Of a DNA stretch of 64,000 nt, positions 10,376 to 21,165 are shown piece by piece. Origin of the DNA: Pohlia nutans (taxonomy: Eukaryota; Streptophyta; Bryopsida; Bryales; Mniaceae). The notes under the pieces are model-generated. The model saw nothing but the letters and a program-made list of their open reading frames with translations. It had not been told where the DNA came from and did not search any database. The position numbers and the translations under genes are program-made. Location: assembly GCA_022496805.1 (NCBI GenBank), contig CM040087.1, positions 5,220,001-5,284,000 of the forward strand, in the 5' to 3' direction. Numbering within the stretch: the first letter of the stretch is position 1; every line of letters begins with the position of its first letter.

Positions 10376-13234
10376 CTAATCTTGAGTAGTCTGAGGAGTT
10401 TCTGGAATCACAGTGGAGGATTGAATCCCAACCCCCTGTCCTTCTTCGTTCTCCAATTGATGTTGCTCAAGTTGTGTCCGAGTTTTTGAATGGGTTCCAA
10501 GGGAACTATGCTCTAATGCACTTGTAACTATGGCATCCGTCATTTGTGAAAGATCGCCTTCAAAAACGGAGTTGATCTCTTCATACTTGTAGTGTCCCAT
10601 CTCTCCAATACGATGGTATCTCACACCATCAGCATCATAGAACACTCCATCTTCTCCTTCAATCATATTGCGTTCTTGCAGGGCCCATCCAAATGATAAC
10701 GATGGAGTGTCCTTCTCCACTGTTACTTCTGGTATATGTAGCAATTCTGAGGCCAATGCAGTTGTTTGCGAGGCACTTGTTACACGTTTGGTACACGGTT
10801 CTTCAAACATTTGCTCTGTTGCTTCTCCTTCATCATTAACCGGTTGAGCCTCGGTGGTGTTTGGTGAAATGTCATTTGCTTCTTTGGGTTGCTCCATTCT
10901 ATCTTCAATGTTCTTTTCTCCCACTCCTCCCACAAGTGCCTCTAGGTCTAGTGTAGTATCCATATTGTTTTGTTGCACTTCAGAAGGACCTTCTTGTCCT
11001 GTTTGATAAAAGTTGGTACGTTGTTTGTCAACAGTATTATATGAAGCAGATGACTCATGTTCCTCTGATGAGTCTTCTCGCGAGTCCCTGTTTGTGCCAT
11101 ATGTTACATCCTCTGAATCTTCCTCTGAGTTTTGTCTTTTTCCATGTTCACCTCGTTCCATTGTATCTTCAGAATGCAAATCTTCTCCTGCTGACCCGAT
11201 AGTATCAACATCATCATCGTTTCCATCTGAGCCATCTTTGTCGGAGGATTCATCAGCGCTGGAGTGTACTACTTGTGTTGTAGACCGTCTCCTTCCTACC
11301 ATCGGAACAACATATTCTGGACCAACATCTTCTAAACCAACATCTTCTAAACCAACATCTTCTGCATCTGGATCAACGTCTTCTGAATTTGGATTGACAT
11401 CTTCTTGAACTACACCTTCAGAAACCACTGTTGTTGTTGTTGTTGTTGTTGTCATTTGCATTTGATTGCCAAACATAGTCTGCAATGTACTATGCAAGAA
11501 CCGTGTCCGCGTGGAAGAACCGTCAAGCACAATAACTTGACTACCCACAAATCCATTATGTACTATGTCTGCAATGGATGTCGTGATGCCTACTGCAACA
11601 AGTCCCCACTTCTCTGGCAAATACGCAAGGACCAATCGATGCAACTCCGTAGGACTTCTCTCTAACCGGTCCTCCGCTCGCGGCATTCTACCGTCTGTCC
11701 ACCTATCTTCAAAAACCACAGGTAGTTTGTTCATACCTCGACGTACATTTTGTGATACTCGCGATTCATGTGGGTGATGCATTATGATAGCCACATCTCC
11801 CAGGACTTGCACACCACGTTCTACTTGTCCACCGTGTTTGAGGTCGTGCACATAGGTCGGCACTGTTTGCGGTTGGAACATCCAGACGCCTCGTAGCCAA
11901 GTGCATTCAGGAGACATTGCAATTAAATCTCTCATTCCTTGCTCAAAATATGTTCCCGCAGGAAGCAAGAACAGTGCATTCCAACGTGTAATATTAATCA
12001 TCCACCTTTGCAATTGTCGTAATACTGTTTTATATTCCTCTTCACTCCAAACTGCTTCATCACTCGCTATGGCGTTTCGTCTGCAATCAAATATCCACAA
12101 ACAAGGCTCTCCTAATTCTACACATTCCTTTTCAAAGAACCCCCCTCTGCATCGAATTGGAATTCGATTTGCATCGTCCCCCCCTGTCGTACAAGGAATG
12201 GTGGCTTGCCAATCCCATCGTTGTTGTGCAGTGTGAGCAACATCACGGCGATATCCTTCGTACCCTCGTCCTCCTGCTACAATGTCAACATAGTGTTGCC
12301 TTATAAATGGAGGTATAAGAACCTCCAACTTTTGTAACCCCGAGACAAACCTCACATTCGGAGTAGCCCATGCCTTCTTCATAGACTTGTCAATAGCTTC
12401 CCCTAACACTTGAAATTGTCGTGCCCCTTCTCTACCAAATCTTTCCACATCTATGGTAAAGAACTCTGACAAAGAACCGGGAGGCTCTTTCTGAGACTGC
12501 ACCATCAGCCAACGGATCGCATTCCGTACTGCTTCTCGTCGTTGAATTCGATCCACTACCCAAGCTAGAGTATGCTTTGGTGGAGTTGTGCTTGTAGCAC
12601 TATTGAAATAATACTTTTGAGACTGTCGTCTACCGTCCACAATGGATTTAGCTGCCAACTCTTGAGCTAACCGAAAGTATTGTTGTTTTGGTACTCTTGA
12701 TAGTGGTCTCAGCCATAGACGCTCCATTCTCCTACGATCCACTCGCACATCTACATTGGGATCTAAAGAGTGTTTTTTTGCGTACTCTTTCCATTTCTTT
12801 TCATCATCTTCGCTATACCAAAGTATACCTTCTTCATGGTCCTTGCATACCTGCAATGTTGCAGCATAGCAATCCTCATTTTCTTGCCATGCGTGTCGCG
12901 TATATTCTAACATTCGCTTTGCTAAACTTCCAAGTGTTGTTGATTTTCCACTCAAATGCACCATCCAATGAAGTGCACTTGCTGCCATTGTGATTGCTTT
13001 TACCCTATTTGCATCATCTGTCCGTATATCTGCATTTGGTTTTCCACATGCACTCCATATAGCCCGCAATTTCACTAGATCTTCGTACATTGTTGTATAG
13101 AATTTTCGCTCAAATTCTTTTGTATTGATTCGCACTGATGCTTCAATGTAAAATTTCGGATTGTCAAACACCATAAAGCGAGCCTTTCTGGTAGCATATT
13201 TTGTGTCGAATTCGTTGTCCGACATTAAACCCAT
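10376..13234 (-). CDS. Methyltransferase-like region of a ParB fusion (952-codon open frame)
   Basis: The longest open frame in the window. It is the continuation of the ParB-like coding segment upstream: the same frame is open back to about 13,310 and includes the motif PIDGQHIVAACKQA. Residues 1-370 are basic and helical. Residues about 375-590 have the order of an N6/N4-type DNA methyltransferase: a strand ending LWIFDCRRNA (378-388) where the family has DPPY, a PAGTYFEQGMRDL segment (425-437), then SPTELHRLVLAYLPEKWGLV and GFVGSQVIVLDGSS (527-573), like the C-terminal motif I/IV pairing of bacterial enzymes. DPPY is not preserved, so catalysis is doubtful. From about 600 on it is acidic and disordered with a Thr run and EDVGLEDVG repeats. 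This is inferred from pattern only. Other possibilities are a new domain, or a helicase-free element accessory protein. Confidence 0.5.
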   Translation of the reverse strand: MGLMSDNEFDTKYATRKARFMVFDNPKFYIEASVRINTKEFERKFYTTMYEDLVKLRAIWSACGKPNADIRTDDANRVKAITMAASALHWMVHLSGKSTTLGSLAKRMLEYTRHAWQENEDCYAATLQVCKDHEEGILWYSEDDEKKWKEYAKKHSLDPNVDVRVDRRRMERLWLRPLSRVPKQQYFRLAQELAAKSIVDGRRQSQKYYFNSATSTTPPKHTLAWVVDRIQRREAVRNAIRWLMVQSQKEPPGSLSEFFTIDVERFGREGARQFQVLGEAIDKSMKKAWATPNVRFVSGLQKLEVLIPPFIRQHYVDIVAGGRGYEGYRRDVAHTAQQRWDWQATIPCTTGGDDANRIPIRCRGGFFEKECVELGEPCLWIFDCRRNAIASDEAVWSEEEYKTVLRQLQRWMINITRWNALFLLPAGTYFEQGMRDLIAMSPECTWLRGVWMFQPQTVPTYVHDLKHGGQVERGVQVLGDVAIIMHHPHESRVSQNVRRGMNKLPVVFEDRWTDGRMPRAEDRLERSPTELHRLVLAYLPEKWGLVAVGITTSIADIVHNGFVGSQVIVLDGSSTRTRFLHSTLQTMFGNQMQMTTTTTTTTVVSEGVVQEDVNPNSEDVDPDAEDVGLEDVGLEDVGPEYVVPMVGRRRSTTQVVHSSADESSDKDGSDGNDDDVDTIGSAGEDLHSEDTMERGEHGKRQNSEEDSEDVTYGTNRDSREDSSEEHESSASYNTVDKQRTNFYQTGQEGPSEVQQNNMDTTLDLEALVGGVGEKNIEDRMEQPKEANDISPNTTEAQPVNDEGEATEQMFEEPCTKRVTSASQTTALASELLHIPEVTVEKDTPSLSFGWALQERNMIEGEDGVFYDADGVRYHRIGEMGHYKYEEINSVFEGDLSQMTDAIVTSALEHSSLGTHSKTRTQLEQHQLENEEGQGVGIQSSTVIPETPQTTQD

Positions 13235-13266
13235 AGCATACTCTAGTTGCGCTTGTTTACATGCTG

Positions 13267-14864
13267 CTACGATATGTTGCCCATCAATTGGTTCCCATAT
13301 AACTCTGAAATTCTATTCTTGTTCATCATCCCTGGATCACTTGTCTGGTGTTGCTCCCACACTACATCAAATACATTCGTTGCATTCTTTGTTGCAAATG
13401 GAATCTCTTTTTTATGCATTTCCCCGTTTGAGTCAATTACTTCCACCAAGTATGCAATGGGTCGTAGTGTCAAATGTGAAATAAGAGCTTCGTCCTTCCC
13501 TCTGATTCGTTGGTACATTTCCCTCACTCGTTTCTCTGTCAAACAACGATGGTTAGTCTCTACATTCCCCACATTTCGAATGTGATCAATTGGAGCATGG
13601 AAAATGGCTTCCATCCCCCATAAATACCCACCGCGGATATCGTCATCGGATGGAAAAGTCACCACTGGACCTTTTGAAACTTCGCGGCGTTGAACTTGGG
13701 GACAACCTTCATCATTTGACGGTTTGTCTATATCTTCTCTTTCAACATAATTGATACCTTGCTCCAATTCATCGTCGTTTATGCGTGCACCTCTAGCACG
13801 TCTAGCACTCGGAGTGCGTACACCTCTAGCATGAGTGCGTACACCTCTAGCACGAGTGCGTAGACCTTCATCTCGCATGTTTGCCCTAGTAAAAGGAGCC
13901 ACTGGTGTGCGTCTTTGAAGTTCATTCCTCTGAATCGTAGATGGTACAACATGAACATTAGATATCAAATCCTCTGATACATACATATGTTGAGTGGATC
14001 CTATTATTGCCTCCGATTGTTGTCGAGTGTGCATTGCCATACTTCTCAGGACTTCACCGGTAGATGTAGGAATGTTGTGTTCTTCAGCTATAAAGATGTT
14101 TGATCCATGTAATTGACCTTCATCTCCTCCAACATTGACAGCTACATGCTGCTCAGAAGTGCCAGCTTGTGATATCCCATCAGTCCTTGGTCTAACTCTT
14201 CACGGTGCTGAACTGGAAGGAGAGTTAGTATCTTCTGTCTCCACCCTTTCTGGCGATCGAATTCTTCTATTTCGTTCCGCAACAGGTACCCAATTGATAT
14301 TAACTGCCCTAGCAAACACCCCATATACAGGATCAGTTTCCTCCGGTGCACGAGGGGGAGCTGGTAGAGTGGCTCTCCTAGGTTGAGCATTGCGTAATTC
14401 GTCATATGCAGTGTGTTCCATAAATTGCCGTCGAGCTCGTAATACATCTTGAGGTGTAAGGTTCAAAAACTTCTTCACAACTTCTTCCCGTGCTGACTTC
14501 AACTCAATTGGCATCGATGTCCATAGTTCTTTAAGCGGTCGCAAAACCCTCAACGGCGGTCTACATCAAAACAAACTTGGGGTATAGGTGCCATCAATAA
14601 TTTCCTTTGCACTCTGTATTTTACCAAATCGCTATCCGGTGACGTCACAGAGAACAACACATACTCATTGGTTGCAGGGCTGATGTTTAGGATATGCCCA
14701 AACTTCTTTGCCAACGCACACCAATGTCTCCCTTCGATTACTGCATGCTCCGTGATCCATAGCATTGGTTGTCCCGACTCTTCCACTGAAATCCACCATC
14801 CGTGCTTCACCCATTCATTATGAGCTTTTAGAGCCATTTCTGAACATGAAGAACAATTAAACAT
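13267..14864 (-). pseudogene. N-terminal and ParB-like part of the same gene, broken
   Basis: Reads into the 952-codon frame but is interrupted. The segment 14,550-14,864 starts at an ATG and has a Cys-rich start. Near 14,550 the reading shifts by one base into a frame running to 13,267, which has a single in-frame TGA at 14,200-14,202 and is open on both sides of it. Near 13,310 another one-base shift leads into the next frame. A ParB/sulfiredoxin-like region is suggested by HIRNVGNVETNHRCLTEKRV, then LTLRPIAYLVEV, then, after the shift, WEPIDGQHIVAACKQ, which resembles the viDGxHRxxAA motif. A short Arg-rich repeat (TRARGVRTHARGV) comes from a minisatellite at about 13,790-13,870. Small introns rather than mutations could explain one or two of the breaks. 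ParB-methyltransferase fusions are familiar from phages, not from plants. Confidence 0.5.
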
Positions 14865-15907
14865 CTGTCATTACTTCTCTCTAAATACATGGATATAGTG
14901 TGACTCTATTTTTGCAGTCTATCTACTATATGTTAAATTACAAATACTGAACAATAATTGCTAATTAAATAACTTAAAATTTTTAATTCTTATATATTTT
15001 TGATATACATATAGGTATATACTTTTATTTTTCTTCTGATATAGAAGTGTACACTATATAAAAAATTGTAGTTAATAAATAGTGTAGTACATAAATAATA
15101 TTCTAGATAATCACGAGATTCAGAAGTGTTTCACTACTTATTATTTCAACAATAATCACAGTGACAACAAAGTGAGCTCTAAAATACAAAATTAACATCC
15201 AATACAAACTTCAAAGCTCCCCTACTTTCATAAAACAAGACCAAAATATACACAAAGTTCTCTATACAAAGATTTCTTCTAGATCTCTCTCAATTACAAT
15301 TACCACTTCAAATAAATTTCTACAATACTTAACACTTAAAATAGACACATTCAACATTTTGAAACTGATATATGGCAAAATGCTCAATAGTTCATGAATA
15401 TCAAAACCATAAAGTAGACTATGAAGTTCATATATTTTGCTTTTTAAGTTTTTTTTCAATAGCACTTTCAAATTAGTTATAAATTATATGGACTTTTGTG
15501 AAAGGAAAAACACATGAAAAATGTATGTATCTTAACTACCAAGATACTACACAAAGGAAGAGAAAAAAAATATGGAAACAAATAGGTCTCTAGTTCCATG
15601 TTAGCTATCTCTATGTCACATAGGATTCTTTATGACAGAAGTATGACATTTAAATTGTAACAAATGTTACATATAAGTACTACTGATTACAAATAACTCA
15701 CTTTCTACTACTAGGCATCTAAGACTTTTTTGTGATTTGACAATTATACAAACTATAGTGTATTTTTGGTCTACTAAGCAATAAATATAAATATTTATTG
15801 TTGAAGAATAATTACAAAAAATGAAACATGATTAAACAATAATGGAATTATAAAAAGGAAGCACTATTAAACAATAATGATAAATAATTATAAAAAAGGG
15901 AGCATCA
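14865..15907. other. AT-rich non-coding region upstream of the minus-strand gene
   Basis: Very AT-rich, with no credible coding sequence. As it lies directly 5' of the minus-strand gene, it would contain that gene's promoter if it was ever expressed. No motif could be assigned with confidence. Confidence 0.45.
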
Positions 15908-16851
15908 TTAACCCCTAAAGGCCCAAGGTGTTTTGGGACCTCCAAAACCAAAAACTGCGATTTTTGAGCACCTTGTGGAAGTTGATGTATGTTTCAATAT
16001 GTTTTAACTTTTTTTGTACTTCCAACCGTAAGATCTTCAACCCAACTACTTGCACTAACACCATGTTAAATTTCAACCGTTGGATCTTTACCATTTGTGA
16101 GTTTATAACATTCAAAGTTGATTCAAAAGTTTTTTTGGGCTTTACCCAAAAGGCATAGTCTAAATGGTGCAAAGGGGGACTTGATGATTATTACCCCAAA
16201 CATTTTGCTCATATTTTTTTCCATATAGGTAACTAAGTTAGGCACCTCCATGCAAAATTTTAGAGACTCATTATGCTTTTTTGGCCTTCATGCAAATTAT
16301 TTTCCAGAAGAAGGTTCAAAAACCACAATGTGGTAAAACTTGAATAACGTTAAAGGTTTTTGGTTTAGTAAAAAAGTGAACGGTGAAAAGTTACATCTAT
16401 GAGTTTGTGAATTTTAAGAAAAAAAAAATTCAAAAAATTCCGAAATCTCAAATTTTGACAATTTTTGTAAGAAAAAAAATGTAAAATTACAAAAATCTTT
16501 GAAGCTTGCTCTTGTAAATTTTGAAGGCTGCCCATGTAAAATTGTTAAAACTTTCAACTTGGATTTTTTTAAATGTGTGTAGTAGTATTATTATAAACAT
16601 ATTTCCAAAAAAAAATTCAAAAAAACACTAATTTTTTTTATTTTTTTTTGCTGCCCCAGTTGGGCTTGAAAACAAAATTTTGCATAATAAAATTCTACCA
16701 CATATAGTATGTATGTATTACCACATATAGTATGTATGTATTACCACACCCACACCAAAGTTTAATCCAAAATACTAAAGTTAAACCCGTCATCTAGGCT
16801 GCCCGAAACAGCAAAAAGCCATTTTGGCTTTTAAGGGCCTTTAGGGGTTAA
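15908..16851. mobile_element. TTAA-flanked miniature element, 944 bp
   Basis: The left end TTAACCCCTAAAGGCCCAAG and the right end GGGCCTTTAGGGGTTAA are matched TIRs with TTAA outside. The interior has AACCGTAAGATCTT (about 16,024) and AACCGTTGGATCTT (about 16,075), a motif shared with other TTAA elements in the window. No open reading frame of note. Confidence 0.8.
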
Positions 16852-18372
16852 AGAATAAAACATTTCACCTAGTTCAATCATAGTGGGCTTCTTATACTCT
16901 TAGAGGTTAGCATCGAAGGAGTTGTACTACTCTTCAATCCATGGAAAAGTAGCAAAAATGCTAAACAATCTCTTGAAAATAAACTCATTCGTTGCATGCT
17001 ATGCATAAATCCCAAGTCCTCGTCTAAAAATACTTGTTGTTACTAAGCTTATCGAAATTTTACAACAGATTTTCAAATCTACCAAGTTTAAGCCCGAAAC
17101 ATCACAGGGTCAAATTTTTGAACGACTAACAGATTCAAACTCACTCTACATTCTCATCAATGCGTGGATGAAAGTCATCCACTTTTTTAGAGATACTTCA
17201 CCAATTTCTTGTCCTATCTATTGGTTGAATTTATTGATACATGAATACATTTAAATTTCAATTTCAAATGTAAAAGTTAGTCAAGTTGTTGACCATGCCA
17301 AGATTTCATTGACTTTGTTTCAAAAGTGGTCTTGCAAAAATGAGGTCATAGATATAAGGAACACAAAAATTTCATAGAGTCACTGCGTTTAAGAGTATCT
17401 CATTTCAATTTCATTCCAACAAATTTTACTCAAAAATAATTAAAATTTTGTTCGTAATCAAATGTAGAAGAAATATTTAATTTTAACATTCAATTTTGTA
17501 AACTACATATTGGTGATAGTATTGGTGCATTGAACCGTACAAAGATTCTAAGAATCAAGATCTGGAACTTTCATTTGTATATCAATTCCACAATATTCTT
17601 CTAAATATTTATTTATGATGATATTTATGAAATTTTCAATTAGAGGGACACCCTGGTACATTTAGGGTTTAATGAAGTTACTCATAACTAAACCCTAACA
17701 TTGACGATCCTATAAAACAACCCTCTCCACTGTTGCATAATATCCAAAGAATGTTGGCGTGTCTTCATAATTCCGGCATCAATAACGCAATAACACAAAC
17801 CAGAAACACACATGCATCGTTGCACACGCAAATTCTTCAATAGAACCTACATACCAAAACCACCCAACTATCTCTTGACAAAAAATAATCACTAGTTCAT
17901 ACGCTTTCAGCATTTCAATAATATTGCAGTAAGTCATGGGTGTAGATATTGTGTATCAGAATGAACCTGTGTATGAAAATGAATCTCAAGAAGAAAGAAC
18001 TAGTGTTGAATTATAGAGGCTCTAGGGCCCATAAAAAACACATGTTGATATGCGGAGGTTGTAAGACCCATGAAATGATATATATTGGGATTCAAATAGG
18101 CTCCATGAGACATGAAATAATATTCGCTTTGATAATGAGCCAAGCTCCAGGACCCACGAAATAACCAAATACCTGGTCATTTTGTTCACAATAAAACAAT
18201 GTTAGAGAGCAACTACTATACGTTTTAAGAAACATATAAAGTAGAGGTACCCATAGCTAATCTATAGATTTCTTAGAAGCTGCTTTCATGGATCCAAAAT
18301 CCAACACAATTTTTAAAAAAATACAATACACCGTTACCCAAAAACCAACACATTGTTGACCAATAAATAGTC
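16852..18372. other. AT-rich filler between insertions
   Basis: Contains no credible gene and no matched termini. Scattered similarity to the interior of TTAA elements (TTAGGGTTTAATG-like strings) is too weak to delimit an element. Confidence 0.4.
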
Positions 18373-19080
18373 ACCATCATAGCATTCAGTAGCCTCTATA
18401 AGTGCTACCTTCCCACAACAGAATGATGTGGAATATCTCATATCACATCAATAGCTTTGAGGGCTGATGGCATTAACCCCTAAAGGACTGCGATGTTTCC
18501 CATTTTTGAGCATCATTTTCACCTCTTTTTATTCATTTTCTTATGAATATTTTTTTTCCTCTTGATAGAAAATACCAAATTAAACATTTAAATAAATTTT
18601 ATGAATTTTTTAAACCAATTTAACAATTTTTCCCATGTCTTCAAAGACGGTCAAAAAATATCCAAAAGGCTGCAATTTCATCTTTTTCACTTGAAATGGT
18701 ATAATCTTGCAATCTGTACGGTCAAATTCTATGAAAATTTTACCATGCACTCTCTTGGTAATCTTTAACAAGATCCTACGGTTAAAGTTGAAAAATAATA
18801 ATTTTTGAGGTTAATTTTAAGCCTTGCCCGCACTGCCCATTCTCCCCAAAAAAACCCTTTTTGTTCCATAACTTCCACTTAAAAAGTCGGAATCAAAAAA
18901 AAAATTAGATTCCCATTTTTGTATTGACATACCAAATTCACATGATTTATTTCAAAAAATAAAAATAAAAATTGACACCATGGGAACCTACCCGAACATT
19001 GAAATGTCCTAGTTAGGACACTTGGTCCTTTAGGGGTTAACCAAGAGCAACCTACCATGGTGAATAGTACTCTATAATTT
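18373..19080. repeat. Dispersed repeat split by a TTAA insertion
   Basis: 18,373-18,472 and 19,041-19,080 together match 7,331-7,500. The element at 18,473-19,040 separates them exactly at TTAA. Confidence 0.7.
18473..19040. mobile_element. TTAA-flanked miniature element, 568 bp
   Basis: Left TTAACCCCTAAAGGACTG and right TTGGTCCTTTAGGGGTTAA. Compared with the uninterrupted paralogue at 7,458, one TTAA has become two, one at each end, as expected for piggyBac-type insertion. The interior has the inverted motif AACCGTAGGATCTT at about 18,774-18,787. Non-coding. Confidence 0.85.
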
Positions 19081-19262
19081 CAAAAAATATATATATTTTT
19101 TACATTATAATTATTATATGTGTTTATCATTTCTTGTATTTTTTATTATTATTTAGAGAGTTTTTAAACTTTTTTCATTGTTTTTAAAAATATAATTCCA
19201 TACTGATATTTAATTATTTTCGAGACTGAGCTGGCAGGATAAGTTTTGCCCTCATCAAATCA

Positions 19263-19284
19263 CCCCTCCGGAGCTCCGTGGGGT
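19263..19284. repeat. GC-rich imperfect palindrome, copy 1
   Basis: CCCCTCCGGAGCTCCGTGGG in otherwise AT-rich DNA, flanked by short inverted arms ATCAAAT and ATTTGAT. The same 21 bases recur at 23,113-23,133 in the same orientation. Function unknown. Confidence 0.6.
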
Positions 19285-20027
19285 TGGAGAATTTGATAAA
19301 ACATGTACTATTACCACCACCAAAATTTAGCGGACGAATCTAACAATGAAAAATCTTCGAAATCCTCGGTATTATACTTATAACTCTTGAGATCAAATTT
19401 CAGTGATAGGTACAGAGGGCATGAACGTAAAGAAAGAACACACTTTCTCCATTACATGTCGTGCACAATTACATACCTTGGGCATGCATGAAGGGTGCAT
19501 GATTTTAAGTGACCATCTTTTAGTCAATGACAAATATTGCCTTTCGATGACTATGGAATTCAACAACAGCAGTTTGGTAGGCACTTCGATTAATTCCAGT
19601 ACCGGCCAAATAAGCTTCAGTTAAGTTACTGTAGCTCATTGAAGATGACCCCGACTTGGTTAGAATGTAGTATCAGGAACCTCCGTGTAATATCTTCTGT
19701 AGAATGTAGCCAGGGGGTACATTTTCCGATGTGAGGTTCTCGTGTCCCGAGCGAGTTCTGTTATTGATACCGACCGGCTAGAAACCAGTCAGAGAGTTCC
19801 ATGTCACTATTTCGACTTCAGTGTCGACTTTCTCTTCAATCTGAAGAATCAATCACTCAACTTCAATCGTCAGGTAGAAACTTGAATGCCGACCACCTTC
19901 AGATATTTCCATCCCATGCACCGATCCGTGCGCCGTCCCCTGTTAGTCAAAATTAACGCATCAGTGAGCTTAGTGTCCAGAGGGCTTCCTTCCTTAACAT
20001 GCAATCGAACTAGCTTTTGACCGGATT

Positions 20028-20215
20028 TTAACCCCTGAAGGACAAAGGATTCATGGTTTTAAAACGACAAATTCAATCGATTGTATTGCAAAAACATAAT
20101 CAAGATGGGACCAAAATATATATCATCGGAATCAGTGAAGAAGAACATTGTATAAATTTGAACAATAGTCCTGAACTCTTTTTAGAACCAACTTAAAAAT
20201 GCTAAAAAAATTGTT
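20028..20215. mobile_element. Truncated family A TTAA element
   Basis: Starts TTAACCCCTGAAGGACAAAG and follows the family A interior for nearly 190 bp, but has no right terminus. At about 20,237-20,262 a CACTA-like end (GAAAAACGATAG) follows, suggesting truncation by another insertion. It lacks the nested element present in the 3,322 copy. Confidence 0.65.
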
Positions 20216-20374
20216 CACAGTTTTCACAAAGTGGGGAATGAAAAACGATAGTTCTGCTATTACTGCTTTTCTCTACGTACATGACCGACAACTCCCAATC
20301 CAGCAGCTTGAACTAAACTAGTACACTGTAATGAGGTGGGTGATCGATCGATCGATGTCGTGAATGAGCTAGCT

Positions 20375-20643
20375 GATCTCGAAGTCTAACTTGAATGAGC
20401 TAGCTGATCTCGTAGTCTAACTGTAATGAGCTAGCTGATCTCGAAGTCTAACTTGAATGAGCTAGCTGATCTCGAAATCTATTAACTTGAATGAGCTAGC
20501 TGATCTCGAAGTCCAACTTGAATGAGCTAGCTGATCTCGAAGTCTAACTTGAATGAGCTAGCTGATCTCGAAGTCTAACTGTAATGACCTAGCTGATCTC
20601 GAAGTACACTGTAATGAGCTAGCTGATCTCGAAGTCTAACTTG
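20375..20643. repeat. Minisatellite, about 31-bp unit
   Basis: About nine copies of a unit containing AATGAGCTAGCTGATCTCGA followed by AGTCTAACTTG. Copies differ by small indels and by TTG/GTAA alternation. Each unit holds the palindrome GAGCTAGCT. It begins just after a GATCGATC run. Probably replication-slippage driven; no coding role is apparent. Confidence 0.85.
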
Positions 20644-20929
20644 CAATCGATCACGTATATAAGCTCAAACGAGTTCAATTTGACCTGAAAATCTAGATGT
20701 GCATAAGGTTGTACTCCACTACTCCCTCCGTGAGGCCCATAATCAGAACTTTACAAAAAAGTTAGTGATGCAAAACTTAGGGTGCAGTTAGTGACTTGTT
20801 AGTATACTAACACTAACTTTGCATTTTGATGTACAAAAACATTCTAATTACTAGACTTAATACCCCTCGACCACAACAGATCAGTGTCAAGTAGTCTTAG
20901 TTTTAAGGTTTGGCATACTTGAAAGTATT

Positions 20930-21165
20930 AAATCATACACGCTGATCTTTGAATTGTATATGATTTGGGTTTAATATGAATACAACAGATCAGATGTGTA
21001 TGAATACTATACGATCAGCGTGTATGATTTAATACTTTCAAAGTATGCTGATCTTTGAATTGTACATGATTTGGGTTTAATATGAATCATATACGATCAG
21101 CCTGCATGATTTAATACTTTGTATCTTGGGTTTAATATGAATCATACACGCTGATCTTCAAAATG
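20930..21165. repeat. Imperfect tandem repeats around ATACACGCTGATC
   Basis: Segments containing GATTTGGGTTTAATATGAAT and the ACACGCTGATCTTTGAATTG block recur at least three times between 20,935 and 21,155 in a roughly 70-bp period, some inverted. No gene. A fragment CTCCCTCCGT just upstream (about 20,720) resembles a Stowaway end without a partner. Confidence 0.6.

Noticed and set aside
11013..11777. Plus-strand frames rich in Ser or Cys
   Set aside because: Complement of the acidic repeats and the Thr run in the minus-strand gene.
20375..20643. CRISPR-like array (regular 31-bp repeats)
   Set aside because: Units are contiguous tandem repeats without unique spacers, in a plant nuclear context.
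20720..20760. Stowaway element starting CTCCCTCCGT
   Set aside because: Only one short end matches; no inverted partner or TA duplication found.
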